Of a stretch of 24,983 nucleotides of DNA, positions 9,247-16,563 are shown in pieces. Made by a program: the position numbers and the translations under genes. A model generated the notes under the pieces. The model ran no database searches. It was not told the origin of the DNA and worked only from the letters and a program-made list of their open reading frames with translations. Source of the stretch: a virus. The first letter of the stretch is position 1; each line of letters begins with the position of its first letter. Location of the stretch: the IMG/VR virus record IMGVR_UViG_3300015360_000186, positions 1 to 24,983 of that record. The stretch is one strand, 5' to 3'.

Positions 9247-9486
9247 CTATTTTTTACGGCTTTTGTTTAGTTCCTGGTTCTCAAAAGTCTTTTGCTCTTT
9301 TAAAAATTCCTGGAACAACATCCGCTTTTTTACGGGCATTTTATAGACATCACTTATGGGAGTGTGCATGTGGTAAGAAATGTCGAAAGCTGCCTTGTCC
9401 AAAGTCGTAGCTCCCATATCTAGTGTAAGGGAGTATGTATCTTTCCCGTAATCGGATGACGTTAGTCTACGTCCTCCGTTAAGCAA
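9247..9486 (-). CDS. Tail assembly chaperone frameshift extension (GT-type T part)
   Basis: A 79-codon frame with no ATG at its 5' end; its first in-frame codon after the slip site is TTG at 9486. No ribosome site precedes that TTG, but it is exactly the codon reached if ribosomes translating the upstream chaperone slip -1 at the T-run (9486-9492). The fused product would be 243 + 79 = 322 residues. The peptide has DMGATTLDKAAFDISYHMHTPISDVYKM and a basic C-terminus, as in T parts of lambda-type G/GT chaperones. It lies immediately before the tape measure, which GT products load with tube protein. An independent TTG start is possible but less likely. Confidence 0.8.
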   Translation of the reverse strand: MLNGGRRLTSSDYGKDTYSLTLDMGATTLDKAAFDISYHMHTPISDVYKMPVKKRMLFQEFLKEQKTFENQELNKSRKK

Positions 9487-9494
9487 AAAAAATT
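9453..9494 (-). promoter_or_regulatory. Programmed -1 ribosomal frameshift signal (slippery site plus hairpin)
   Basis: On the minus strand the 0-frame codons AAT TTT TTT TGC (9494-9483) contain the slippery heptamer T TTT TTT (9492-9486). After a 7-nt spacer there is a hairpin from 9478 to 9453: CGGA pairs with TCCG, a G/A mismatch follows, then GACGT pairs with ACGTC around a 6-nt loop AGACTA. The 0-frame stop TAA (9464-9462) sits at the loop. Slippery site, spacer length and hairpin match the known architecture of tail-chaperone frameshifting. Efficiency cannot be inferred. Confidence 0.85.
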
Positions 9495-10214
9495 CTGGTC
9501 AAACGGCAGTTGTATTTTCATTTCATGCCTGCAATGATAGCAACTAAAGTCTATCATTGTTTCGGCATCCCCCTCAGATTTTCTCATAAATTCACGGAGA
9601 AATTTTCGGTCTTCCCCCGGCAAAGATTTGACTACCATTTTAGGGTATTCAACACCTTCTTTAGTCAGTTCAATAATTCTGTACATGAGTAACTGCGAGA
9701 CTTTGTCTTTGGCACCCTTTTGAATCTTTTGTAGACTTCCTTGGTCTTTTCCTTGATTCTTCTTGAATCTGACAGAAACACCGGTATTTGGTAACTCTAT
9801 AGTCTCTTCAAGTGATTTAGGGTTACTTGATCCTTGGAATTTCAAGGAACTAAGTTCTAGATTAACTCTGGAAATTTTTTGGCACGCTTGGTTTGAACAA
9901 AGTTGATCAAACTTGAATGTATCTCCATATGTCAATGACCGGGTCTGTACTAGTAAATACAGTTGATCCACCATTAATAAATCGGAGACAAATTTCTGTG
10001 TGGGTTTGTCTTTAAGCTTACACACTCTATTTAGAATATTAGTGATTGTGGTGCCGTTCTTTGACTCAGTTTCATCTAAAAGGATATCTTCTTCTTCTCC
10101 AGAAAGTTCTCTTACGTTAACTGCTCTATGCAGTACTCCGTCAGAATCTAAGTACCCATTGGGAAGTTCAACTTCCTTTTCTCGGTACTGAAATAATTGT
10201 GAAATAGGTTCCAT
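9462..10214 (-). CDS. Tail assembly chaperone (G part), with Cys4 zinc-ribbon-like motif
   Basis: A 250-residue protein upstream of the tape measure and downstream of the tube genes. The N-terminus (VELPNGYLDSDGVLHRAVNVRELSGEEEDIL) resembles the T4 gp26/gp51-related group found at this position in myoviruses. Cys106-x4-Cys111 and Cys225-x2-Cys228 form a likely four-cysteine metal site. The gene ends in the frameshift signal (Phe242-Phe243 are the slippery codons), so it makes a short product and a 322-residue fusion, as lambda G and GT do; these bind tape measure and tube subunits. A good AAAGGA site precedes the ATG. Calling it chaperone rests on the frameshift and position; the zinc site is an unusual addition. 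Confidence 0.8.
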   Translation of the reverse strand: MEPISQLFQYREKEVELPNGYLDSDGVLHRAVNVRELSGEEEDILLDETESKNGTTITNILNRVCKLKDKPTQKFVSDLLMVDQLYLLVQTRSLTYGDTFKFDQLCSNQACQKISRVNLELSSLKFQGSSNPKSLEETIELPNTGVSVRFKKNQGKDQGSLQKIQKGAKDKVSQLLMYRIIELTKEGVEYPKMVVKSLPGEDRKFLREFMRKSEGDAETMIDFSCYHCRHEMKIQLPFDQNFFCLTEDVD

Positions 10215-10227
10215 TTATTTTCCTTTC

Positions 10228-10767
10228 TTAGACAAGAATTCCAGCAAGAGAGGTAGTGTCTACTGCGAAATCCGATAAAATTCCAGAACATGATAGTGTG
10301 ATAGACTCAAAGCTTAGTTCACTACGGGATGCATCTAAGTTACTGATATTGTAACCCTTTACCCATGCTTCTGTCAACACCCATTTTTTCATTACAATGC
10401 CTGCTACGGATAGCTGGCTAATAGTTACATCAACCTTATAAGTGTGTGGAAGTACTACACTTTGTTGTTTAGATTGGTGGCCAAACTCAGTTTGCTGTGA
10501 ATATTCGTCATAGATAGCTACGGCATGATTAGCCCAGTCGTATAACTGTGCTGACCTACTCATGCCTCGACGAAGAGTCACATCATGATAGTCTGTTCCT
10601 AGATACAATTCGGCAGACTGGAAAGTGCCTCCAGAGATGTACTTCTGGACTCTGTGGGTAAAACCCATTCCTTCTACGGCAGAGAAATTCACGGACCCAA
10701 ATCCTGGTATTTCTACTAAGAATTTGTAGGATGGAATTATATCATCGAAAGTCTCGAATACTGGCAT
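10228..10767 (-). CDS. Tail tube protein, gp19 family (paralogue 3)
   Basis: A 179-residue protein of the T4 gp19 tube family: IPSYKFLVEIPGFGSVNFSAVEGM, then GTDYHDVTLRRGMSRSAQLYDWA, and the C-terminal MKKWVLTEAWVKGYNISNLDA followed by LSFESITLSC. The family forms stacked hexameric rings of the inner tube. It is coupled by TAATG to the preceding tube gene and is the third of three tandem homologues. It is the longest and lies next to the chaperone gene; it may form the tube-initiator or baseplate-proximal ring, as gp54/gp48 and Afp5-type proteins do. Which paralogue builds the main tube is inference. Confidence 0.87.
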   Translation of the reverse strand: MPVFETFDDIIPSYKFLVEIPGFGSVNFSAVEGMGFTHRVQKYISGGTFQSAELYLGTDYHDVTLRRGMSRSAQLYDWANHAVAIYDEYSQQTEFGHQSKQQSVVLPHTYKVDVTISQLSVAGIVMKKWVLTEAWVKGYNISNLDASRSELSFESITLSCSGILSDFAVDTTSLAGILV

Positions 10768-11246
10768 TATATGTCCACACCTATTCTAGAAAAACCTTCA
10801 TGAGCTAAAGTGAGTTGCTCGATTGCGTAAGCTGAAGTATTCGCATCTAAGTTGTTGATCTTATAAGATTTAATCCAAGCATTCTTCACAAAGAATTGAA
10901 CCCTGTCGTTCCCATCATGATCCATTAAAGTGATTATAATAGTAAATTTATAAATTGGGGATGATATTCCAAATGCACCTGCGGTGGGTTCGAATACTAA
11001 TCCCAGCGAAGCCCATGTAGTAAAGTCAGCTTTATAGATGTGTTCGATAACTAGATCATCATACTGGGTCAACCCTTTTTGTTTTCTAAGAGTATCGCCC
11101 TCAGCTCCGCCTCTATATGTAACTACGTCTGTCGTACTGGAAAGTCCATCAATTTTGGAAGCTTGTCCAATGGATAATCCTTGTACGTCTAGTCTGAACA
11201 TGAAACCTGGAATTGCGCCAGGAACTGTAGAAGTAAGTTTAGGCAT
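10767..11246 (-). CDS. Tail tube protein, gp19 family (paralogue 2)
   Basis: A 159-residue gp19-type protein: IPGFMFRLDVQGLSIGQASKIDGLS, RKQKGLTQYDDLVIEHIY, and the C-terminal FFVKNAWIKSYKINNLDANTSAYAIEQLTLAHEG. It shares the family end pattern (Trp-hydrophobic, Asp-Ala/Ser, Leu-x-Leu-x-His-Glu-Gly) with the protein at 11322-11789. No Shine-Dalgarno sequence is visible before the ATG; instead a long hairpin with repeated arms sits 14-57 nt upstream, so its translation or mRNA level is probably set differently from the other two tube genes. It ends in a TAATG overlap with the third paralogue. Confidence 0.87.
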   Translation of the reverse strand: MPKLTSTVPGAIPGFMFRLDVQGLSIGQASKIDGLSSTTDVVTYRGGAEGDTLRKQKGLTQYDDLVIEHIYKADFTTWASLGLVFEPTAGAFGISSPIYKFTIIITLMDHDGNDRVQFFVKNAWIKSYKINNLDANTSAYAIEQLTLAHEGFSRIGVDI

Positions 11247-11259
11247 GATGTTAAACTGA

Positions 11260-11303
11260 ATTGGGACAGATTGGGACAGAATATAGAGTCTTTCTGTCCC
11301 AAT
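11260..11303 (-). repeat. Hairpin with tandem 10-bp direct repeat between tube genes
   Basis: The unit ATTGGGACAG occurs twice in tandem on the plus strand (11260-11269 and 11270-11279), and an inverted copy lies at 11292-11303. The second unit and the inverted copy form a perfect 12-bp stem (11270-11281 with 11292-11303) around a 10-nt loop. In the minus-strand mRNA the spare third arm can compete for the same partner, giving two alternative hairpins. No T-run follows on the minus strand, so this is not a canonical terminator; RNA processing, mRNA stability or translation control of the next tube gene are possible. Confidence 0.75.
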
Positions 11304-11321
11304 AATATTTAGAAAGGTCTG

Positions 11322-11789
11322 TTAGGACTTCTTGGCGTAGCGTAGGCCTTCATGCTTCAAAGTCAAAGTAGAGAACTGTAGTGCTGAAGAGTTGGAATCA
11401 TAAGAATCGATTTCAACAGAACTGACCCAAGCATTTTCTAATGTCCATTCAAGAACATCGGCACCGCTTTGGTCCATTTGAACAATTCGAACTTCTCCAT
11501 AAACATACTGGGAAGCTTGTGCAGTACCAGATTCAATGTTGAATGTGGTAAGAGCTTCTTGTATAGCGACTCCGTCTCGAAGTAACCCTTGTTTTAAGGT
11601 TACATCTTGAAAGGTAGTTAAGCCTCTGAGTTTATGCTGTCGAGTTGCTTCGTCGCCATTTCTGTAAAGGATTTCTTCAGTTTCCTGTTTTAATCCTGAA
11701 ATTTCGGAAAATCCGATTGACAAGTCGCCTAGTACTACTCGAAATGTAAAAGCAGGTAGACTGCCATCTGATGCATTCATTTTTGCCAT
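11322..11789 (-). CDS. Tail tube protein, gp19 family (paralogue 1, probable main tube)
   Basis: A 155-residue gp19 family protein: LPAFTFRVVLGDLSIGFSEISGL, HKLRGLTTFQDVTLKQGLL, and the end LEWTLENAWVSSVEIDSYDSNSSALQFSTLTLKHEGL. It directly follows the sheath gene, the standard sheath-tube order, and has a good AGGAG site 8 nt before its ATG (GGAGATATTTAACATG). A second ATG three codons in is possible. Its distance from the other two paralogues and the hairpin downstream fit a highly expressed main tube subunit; this is inference from order and ribosome site. Confidence 0.88.
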   Translation of the reverse strand: MAKMNASDGSLPAFTFRVVLGDLSIGFSEISGLKQETEEILYRNGDEATRQHKLRGLTTFQDVTLKQGLLRDGVAIQEALTTFNIESGTAQASQYVYGEVRIVQMDQSGADVLEWTLENAWVSSVEIDSYDSNSSALQFSTLTLKHEGLRYAKKS

Positions 11790-11804
11790 GTTAAATATCT
11801 CCTA

Positions 11805-14243
11805 TTATACTAAACCTTGTGATGCGAGTTCGGCGTTTAAGGCTCTCTTGTCGACCGTGAACTCAAGGACGATCATCTCCGCTGGTTGTAGAGCTGCAAG
11901 ACCAATCTTTACATTCACTTGTCGTTTATTAACAGATGAAGGTGGGTTATTGCTATCATTCACTATTACAAAGAATGCATCAGAAGCTTTAGTTCCTCTT
12001 AGTCCACCTTTTCTCCAAAGGTCTAGTAAAAAGGAAGAATAGCTTGATCGCATTTTATCAAATAGCTTGCTGTCAATAGGCTCATGCTTATAAACTTCAG
12101 AAGCGTCTTGTAGACTTTCTTCAACAAATAAGAACAATCTTCGGACCGATACTCGATCAAAATCCGTTCCTAAAGGAGCTAGTGTAATTGATCCATCAAC
12201 GTAAACTCCGAAACCAGCTTGGTCCCGGATCGGGTTGATCTTGTTATCATACATCAAATCTCGTTCAGCTTGAGAAGTCTTTCGAACTACTCCAAGGGCT
12301 CCAAAAAGTCGTCCATCCTGGACGCCAGCAGGAGCTTTCCACACACCGCGAGCTTCGTCTACTCTGGCATACATACCGGCTAGATGCCCAGAAGGTGGGA
12401 CTGCGATTCTGATGCCTGTTACAGGATCAGGAACTAAAATCCAATAGTCATAAATAGCTCCATAGCTGGAATTTAAAGCAGCTTCATCACGAACTAGTTC
12501 AACTAATTCAAGTGGTGTATCTGTGCTACTATCTCCAGGGGCTTCAAGTATAGCCATTCGATCTGCTTGTCGCTCACAGTGACTTAACATACCGTTGTAT
12601 ACAGCTTCAGTTCTGATCCCAGGGATAACTACAACGTTAACTTCATCTGGTAGGGCTTCTAGGCCAGATAGTGAAGCTTCACTTCCAACATAATCATTGT
12701 CATTAACGGAAGATGTTACGTATAGGCCTCCAGAGAGACTTGCTGAAACAACTTCGATAGGTCGATTGTTAGGAGCAGTAGTTGCATTCGCCAATACTGA
12801 AACAGCTACATGTGCTGAATTAATAGACTCTGCGTAGCTAGCTAGGGAGCTGTCTTCTACTTGCACGTTATCAAAAGACTCAACTTCAGTACCTGATAGC
12901 AAGACTGAAAGTTTAAACAAGTCTGAGGCGGGTAAGGCGTGGTCTAATGAAGGATAAGCCGATGAATAGTCTGTGGTAATTCGTGCTCTAACAAAATAAA
13001 AGCTTGAGCTACTGTTGATAGAGGTCTTTCTCCAATCACTTGGGGAATCCCATCCAACAGTGCCAGATGCTCGTAAGTGTTGTGCATTGGCAACAGTCTG
13101 TGTGATGTTTTGTAGTGCAGACCAACTTTGACCATTCCAGTATTCCCAAGCTACTATTCCTGAAGAATCTCCAGGGGTTAGTAACGAAAGTACGGCATAC
13201 TTGAAAGGTGAATTAGAGCCAAGATACATAACATCATTGACTGCTGTGGCAGCGGCTGTTTCAGTTACATTACTTGCTACAGCTGTGAAGGCACCAAAAG
13301 GTTTGTCTTCACTTAAGCTTACTCTGTTAATTTGTGGGGCAGTGCCGCTGAACACTGTCGTAACTTTGTATCGAACCCAGTAACCTAATGAACTATTTAT
13401 GGAAACTCGTTTCCAGTCAGCTGGAACACTAAATTGTACTAAAGCATTAGCATTAACTGCGGCTCCAAAAGTGATTCCACCAGAAGTGATCTGGTCAGTG
13501 GTAGGGCTTAGTGATTGCCACGAAGATCCGTTCCAATACTCTAATTGGGCAACACCCGCAGTCGTAGCCGGCGTAGAGATTCCGAAATACATGGAATCAA
13601 AAGTTCGTTCTTTAGCTCCAATATATAAAGCATCATCAATAGCAGGAGCGGCGCTTAATGCATTAAATGGAGTTCCGCCACCTGCAGTAGCAGCGGCAAC
13701 AGTAGAATCTGAGAAAGATCCACCATCATCTACCATAGCCTTGAAAAGGGCGGCAGATCTAGCAGCTGATGTATTGTCTGTGTATACTCCCGCATCAGAA
13801 CCAAATACTTTATTGAAAGAAGAAGACTCATTTGAAGCTCTGCTAATTTTAATGGCTAGATCATTTCCATGATCTCCTTCGCTAAGAGCGTCTACTTGGA
13901 GAATCGAAGCCGATTCATTTCTATCAACTATAGTTACAGTCGACTTGGCATTTTCAGTAACTTCTAAAATACCATTGGCTAAATTGCTGTAGTGTCCAGT
14001 TCTAACTACGAAGCATGATTGTCCGCCGTTCTGGAAAAATCCTAAGACAGCGTGAGACAAATATGAATCCGATCTAAAATCGCCATATTCTTGTGTGTAT
14101 TGTTCGAAAGAACTTACAAGTTGAGCTTGGCCGATAGGGCCTTTGTCTGCTAAGCCAACAAAACCAGCAACTGAGGTGCCTACACCAACAATTGTATTAG
14201 TTCCTGACTGAACTTCTCTTATCAAGACTTTAGGAGCTGCCAT
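11805..14243 (-). CDS. Tail sheath protein with two tandem inserted domains
   Basis: An 812-residue sheath protein. The N-terminal ~130 residues (VLIREVQSGTNTIVGVGTSVAGFVG, GDFRSDSYLSHAVLGFFQNGG) and the region from ~530 to the end (VNVVVIPGI, ERQADRMAILEAPG, SGHLAGMYARVDEARGVWKAPAG, RRLFLFVEESLQ, LRSSYSSFLLDLW-type end) match contractile sheaths. Between them are two similar modules, residues ~204-310 and ~337-437, each with an EYWNG-x-SW motif, then a P-x-DW motif and a SINSS plus aromatic VR motif. These are probably beta-sandwich domains on the outer surface. The role is contraction, driving the tube through the envelope. A strong GGAGGA site precedes the ATG. Most phage sheaths are shorter (about 380-660 aa). 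Confidence 0.93.
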   Translation of the reverse strand: MAAPKVLIREVQSGTNTIVGVGTSVAGFVGLADKGPIGQAQLVSSFEQYTQEYGDFRSDSYLSHAVLGFFQNGGQSCFVVRTGHYSNLANGILEVTENAKSTVTIVDRNESASILQVDALSEGDHGNDLAIKISRASNESSSFNKVFGSDAGVYTDNTSAARSAALFKAMVDDGGSFSDSTVAAATAGGGTPFNALSAAPAIDDALYIGAKERTFDSMYFGISTPATTAGVAQLEYWNGSSWQSLSPTTDQITSGGITFGAAVNANALVQFSVPADWKRVSINSSLGYWVRYKVTTVFSGTAPQINRVSLSEDKPFGAFTAVASNVTETAAATAVNDVMYLGSNSPFKYAVLSLLTPGDSSGIVAWEYWNGQSWSALQNITQTVANAQHLRASGTVGWDSPSDWRKTSINSSSSFYFVRARITTDYSSAYPSLDHALPASDLFKLSVLLSGTEVESFDNVQVEDSSLASYAESINSAHVAVSVLANATTAPNNRPIEVVSASLSGGLYVTSSVNDNDYVGSEASLSGLEALPDEVNVVVIPGIRTEAVYNGMLSHCERQADRMAILEAPGDSSTDTPLELVELVRDEAALNSSYGAIYDYWILVPDPVTGIRIAVPPSGHLAGMYARVDEARGVWKAPAGVQDGRLFGALGVVRKTSQAERDLMYDNKINPIRDQAGFGVYVDGSITLAPLGTDFDRVSVRRLFLFVEESLQDASEVYKHEPIDSKLFDKMRSSYSSFLLDLWRKGGLRGTKASDAFFVIVNDSNNPPSSVNKRQVNVKIGLAALQPAEMIVLEFTVDKRALNAELASQGLV

Positions 14244-14246
14244 TTT

Positions 14247-14564
14247 TTATTCCTCCGAAGACTTTTGCTTCTTTTTATTTTTCTTCGAATTACTACTCAA
14301 AGAATTATTATCACTAGTTGAGAAAGCTTGACCTCTTTCGTAAGTCTCTAAGCCCTGTAAGGCATTAACTTGACTTTCTCCGTAAACTCTATCTTCCTGA
14401 ATTATTACAGCCCTTTCGTCTTTGACGTACCGCTGTAATTTTTTAGAAAGGTAAAAATCTTGCTCAGAAATTTCGATATTTTCGGCTAGTGGGTACAAGT
14501 AAAGTGATTTACCACTCATAAGATTAAAACTTCTAATTTGATTTTTTAGATGTCTTATTTTCAT
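14247..14564 (-). CDS. Small protein of unknown function upstream of sheath
   Basis: A 105-residue protein I do not recognise. Residues 1-75 look folded (MSGKSLYLYPLAENIEISEQDFYLSKKLQRYV); the last ~25 are disordered and highly basic (SSNSKKNKKKQKSSEE). It lies 3 nt after the tail-terminator-like gene and 3 nt before the sheath gene, in the operon. Small genes at this position often help tail completion or sheath assembly, but nothing in the sequence shows this. Only a weak ribosome site (AAGAT) is visible; coupling to the upstream gene is likely. Confidence 0.75.
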   Translation of the reverse strand: MKIRHLKNQIRSFNLMSGKSLYLYPLAENIEISEQDFYLSKKLQRYVKDERAVIIQEDRVYGESQVNALQGLETYERGQAFSTSDNNSLSSNSKKNKKKQKSSEE

Positions 14565-14567
14565 ATC

Positions 14568-15173
14568 TTAATCTTTTACCACTACCTCTATGTTGACCTT
14601 GCTGAGGTCTATATTACTCTGATCTAGGGTTGGAAGACTTGTTAGTGAACTATAGTCAAACAAGTAGCTTTCAATCCGATAAGTATAGATGCGATGAAAG
14701 AATACATCTTCCACAATATCCGCATTTATACTTGGCTCAGGTCTCTGAACCGCTAAACGGTATTTTCCATCGTTTAGTATAAACTGGTAACCAAAAGAGG
14801 GTATCCTTCTATTGACCTCTGTTACCAACTCTATTGTATCATCAACACTCTCTGCATACAAATGAACACTGAAGGAGGCAAAGTATGCATCAGGCTGTTT
14901 TATCCTAACCGAATCTGCGTAAGTTCCATCAGATAACTGGTTAAAGGCATAGTCTATTGTACCAGAAAATTGCCGGTCGTCAGCACGTTCTAGGTCTAAA
15001 AATTCAAGATATATACATGGGTAGGTCTCTTTAAGCTCTGAACTTTCAGGGCTTTCCCACTGAACTGGGACGTGTCGATCTCTAATGACGATATCTGACA
15101 GCCTATTCTGTAGTAATTTACTTACAGTTTTAGGGCCTAGGTCTGGAAATGGGCTTGAGTCCATACCATTCAT
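14568..15173 (-). CDS. Probable tail terminator / tail completion protein
   Basis: A 201-residue protein without an assured family match. The order (connector, HK97 gp10-like, this gene, then sheath) is that of tail terminator or neck proteins such as lambda gpU and T4 gp15. Features: an alpha N-terminus (LGPKTVSKLLQNRLSDIVI), then strands alternating with a helix (ASFSVHLYAESVDDTIELVTEVNRRI), as in small terminator domains. The start at 15173 is preceded by GGAT and lies 3 nt after the stop of the previous gene; an in-frame ATG three codons in is an alternative. The role is inferred from position. Confidence 0.7.
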   Translation of the reverse strand: MNGMDSSPFPDLGPKTVSKLLQNRLSDIVIRDRHVPVQWESPESSELKETYPCIYLEFLDLERADDRQFSGTIDYAFNQLSDGTYADSVRIKQPDAYFASFSVHLYAESVDDTIELVTEVNRRIPSFGYQFILNDGKYRLAVQRPEPSINADIVEDVFFHRIYTYRIESYLFDYSSLTSLPTLDQSNIDLSKVNIEVVVKD

Positions 15174-15176
15174 TAC

Positions 15177-15698
15177 TTAGATCCATCCCCAAATAGTTAC
15201 AACATCGTGTATAGCTACTCTAATCTCACGCTTAATCGTTCTAGAGTATTTAGGCAGGGATGCCTTTAAAAGTGGGGTATATACAGCCCGTGGCGGTTGT
15301 TTAGGTGTTCCAAATTCAAAATAACGTGCGTATTTAGGAATTGCGGTCTTTTGTACAGTCTTAGCTCTACCCAAAGCATTTTGACGTCTGACACCGACAA
15401 AGAATTTACGCTTAGAATTTTTAAAGAATTTAATAGCTTTGACCATAGACTTAGTCCTAAATCCAATGCGCCGGTCAAAACCTTGTTTTATCTTTTGTTT
15501 TTTGTAGTCTGCGTTTAAAGCAGGTAGAGGTAGGGCTTGATTTTCGAATGTACGAACTACAGTTTTAGCCAACTTACGTGACTCAGCTTCAACAGACCTG
15601 TTTATAGCCCTGTTTATAGCCTTTGTTAAATCTTGCATGAAATTAACAAGGCCTCCGCTCTGTTCAACGGCTTTACCACTTAAAGTGATTTTAACCAT
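15177..15698 (-). CDS. HK97 gp10-like head-tail / tail completion protein
   Basis: A 173-residue, very basic protein. The C-terminal motif KYARYFEFGTPKQPPRAVYTPLL is the signature of the HK97 gp10-like putative tail component family (Tyr/Phe-x-Glu-x-Gly-Thr, Pro-Pro-Arg, hydrophobic). The N-terminal half is helical (LTKAINRAINRSVEAESRKLAKTVV). Family members lie between the head connector and tail terminator genes and act in tail completion or head-tail joining. TAATG overlap with the upstream gene. Confidence 0.8.
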   Translation of the reverse strand: MVKITLSGKAVEQSGGLVNFMQDLTKAINRAINRSVEAESRKLAKTVVRTFENQALPLPALNADYKKQKIKQGFDRRIGFRTKSMVKAIKFFKNSKRKFFVGVRRQNALGRAKTVQKTAIPKYARYFEFGTPKQPPRAVYTPLLKASLPKYSRTIKREIRVAIHDVVTIWGWI

Positions 15699-16123
15699 TA
15701 ACGGTCCCCTAAGTTGCCGAAATCCTTCATCTTAGTTCGTTGTCTGGAAAAGCGGCTCGTTTGGGAATTGAGGTTTTTTCTGGATGATTTTTTCTTCTCA
15801 ATTTCAGCAAGTCCATTACGGGAATCTGAAAGAAATCTTTCCAGTAAATCTGGAGAAACTCTTTTGGAAGAGCCTCTTAGTACTAAATATATTGAGTAGT
15901 CTGCTTCGATAATGCGTTTGTCGTTATCTAAAGCGAAAGTTTGAAGCTCAAAAGCTTCTAGTTGATTGTTGATCCATAAATGAGATTGGTTTCTCATTTC
16001 GTTGAGGTAGTGCTCTACATTTTGATCGGACCAATTGGAATCGAGATAGTTTTTGATATCTGGAAAACGGAGTCTTAGGTCAGAATTTTTGCAGTATGTA
16101 ATTGTGGTCTTCCGCTGTAACAC
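15698..16123 (-). CDS. Probable head-tail connector protein
   Basis: A 141-residue protein. Its opening (YCKNSDLRLRFPDIKNYLDS) resembles the N-terminal part of gp6-like or DUF1320-type head-tail adaptors, helical proteins that bind under the portal. A basic tail follows (EKKKSSRKNLN, RFSRQRTK). The start is GTG with a GAGGGG site 6 nt upstream. It is the second gene after the capsid gene and overlaps the HK97 gp10-like gene, so the connector role is mainly contextual. Confidence 0.65.
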   Translation of the reverse strand: MLQRKTTITYCKNSDLRLRFPDIKNYLDSNWSDQNVEHYLNEMRNQSHLWINNQLEAFELQTFALDNDKRIIEADYSIYLVLRGSSKRVSPDLLERFLSDSRNGLAEIEKKKSSRKNLNSQTSRFSRQRTKMKDFGNLGDR

Positions 16124-16148
16124 TTAAATCCCCTCGATTTCACGACTG

Positions 16149-16493
16149 TTACTCAGCTTCAGAAGACTCTAGTTGTTTTGCAACAACTTCTTCTGTCTTA
16201 GCTTCTTTCTTCGACTCAGATTTTTTGTGAGTCGGCTTCTGAGACTTCGATACTGTTTCAGGAGCAGGGCTTACAATGCCGAGATAGTCAGATATTTTTT
16301 TAGAATAATCAGCTGTCTCTAATCCATATTGTGCTGCTGAAGCAAGAATATGTTCTTTTGGTAATTTAGACTCTACCATCAGTTCAAGTTTTCTGATAAA
16401 TTTAGCGGCTGCTTTCTCAACCATTCGTTCTCGGTTAAGTTTATCAGGGCTCGCTTCATCAGACGAAGGAGATTGTTTACCATATCGAAGCAT
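16149..16493 (-). CDS. Small protein of unknown function downstream of the capsid gene
   Basis: A 114-residue protein I do not recognise. The middle (residues ~20-75) is predicted helical (MVEKAAAKFIRKLELMVES, HILASAAQYGLETADYSKKISDYLG); the last ~40 residues are Lys/Glu/Ser-rich and disordered. It lies between the capsid gene and the connector gene, after the MCP terminator. An AAGGA site lies 7 nt before the ATG. Genes here are often head decoration, head completion or a C-terminal adaptor; none of these is shown by the sequence. Confidence 0.7.
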   Translation of the reverse strand: MLRYGKQSPSSDEASPDKLNRERMVEKAAAKFIRKLELMVESKLPKEHILASAAQYGLETADYSKKISDYLGIVSPAPETVSKSQKPTHKKSESKKEAKTEEVVAKQLESSEAE

Positions 16494-16509
16494 TTGAGGT
16501 CCTTTCTAG

Positions 16510-16545
16510 AAAAATAGAAGTGGGGTATTTTACCACCCCACTTCT
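16510..16545 (-). terminator. Intrinsic terminator after the capsid gene
   Basis: A 10-bp perfect stem (16516-16525 with 16536-16545; AGAAGTGGGG pairs with CCCCACTTCT), 10-nt loop, then ATTTTTC in the minus-strand RNA (T-run 16514-16510). It is 18 nt past the capsid gene stop. Because tail genes continue on the same strand without an obvious new promoter, it is probably leaky and lowers tail-gene mRNA relative to capsid mRNA. A weaker T-rich stretch on the plus side could also act in that direction. Confidence 0.85.
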
Positions 16546-16563
16546 TTAATTTTCAACGAACTA

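Noticed and set aside
8694-9410. Plus-strand 238-codon frame opposite the tape measure
   Set aside because: Antisense of the Ala/Gly-rich tape measure and chaperone frames; long antisense frames are expected from such codon use, no ribosome site.
11260-11303. Rho-independent terminator between tube genes
   Set aside because: The stem is strong, but no T-run follows on the minus strand, so it is reported as a hairpin/repeat element instead.
13399-13872. Plus-strand 157-codon frame opposite the sheath
   Set aside because: Shadow of the sheath gene; no operon context on the plus strand.
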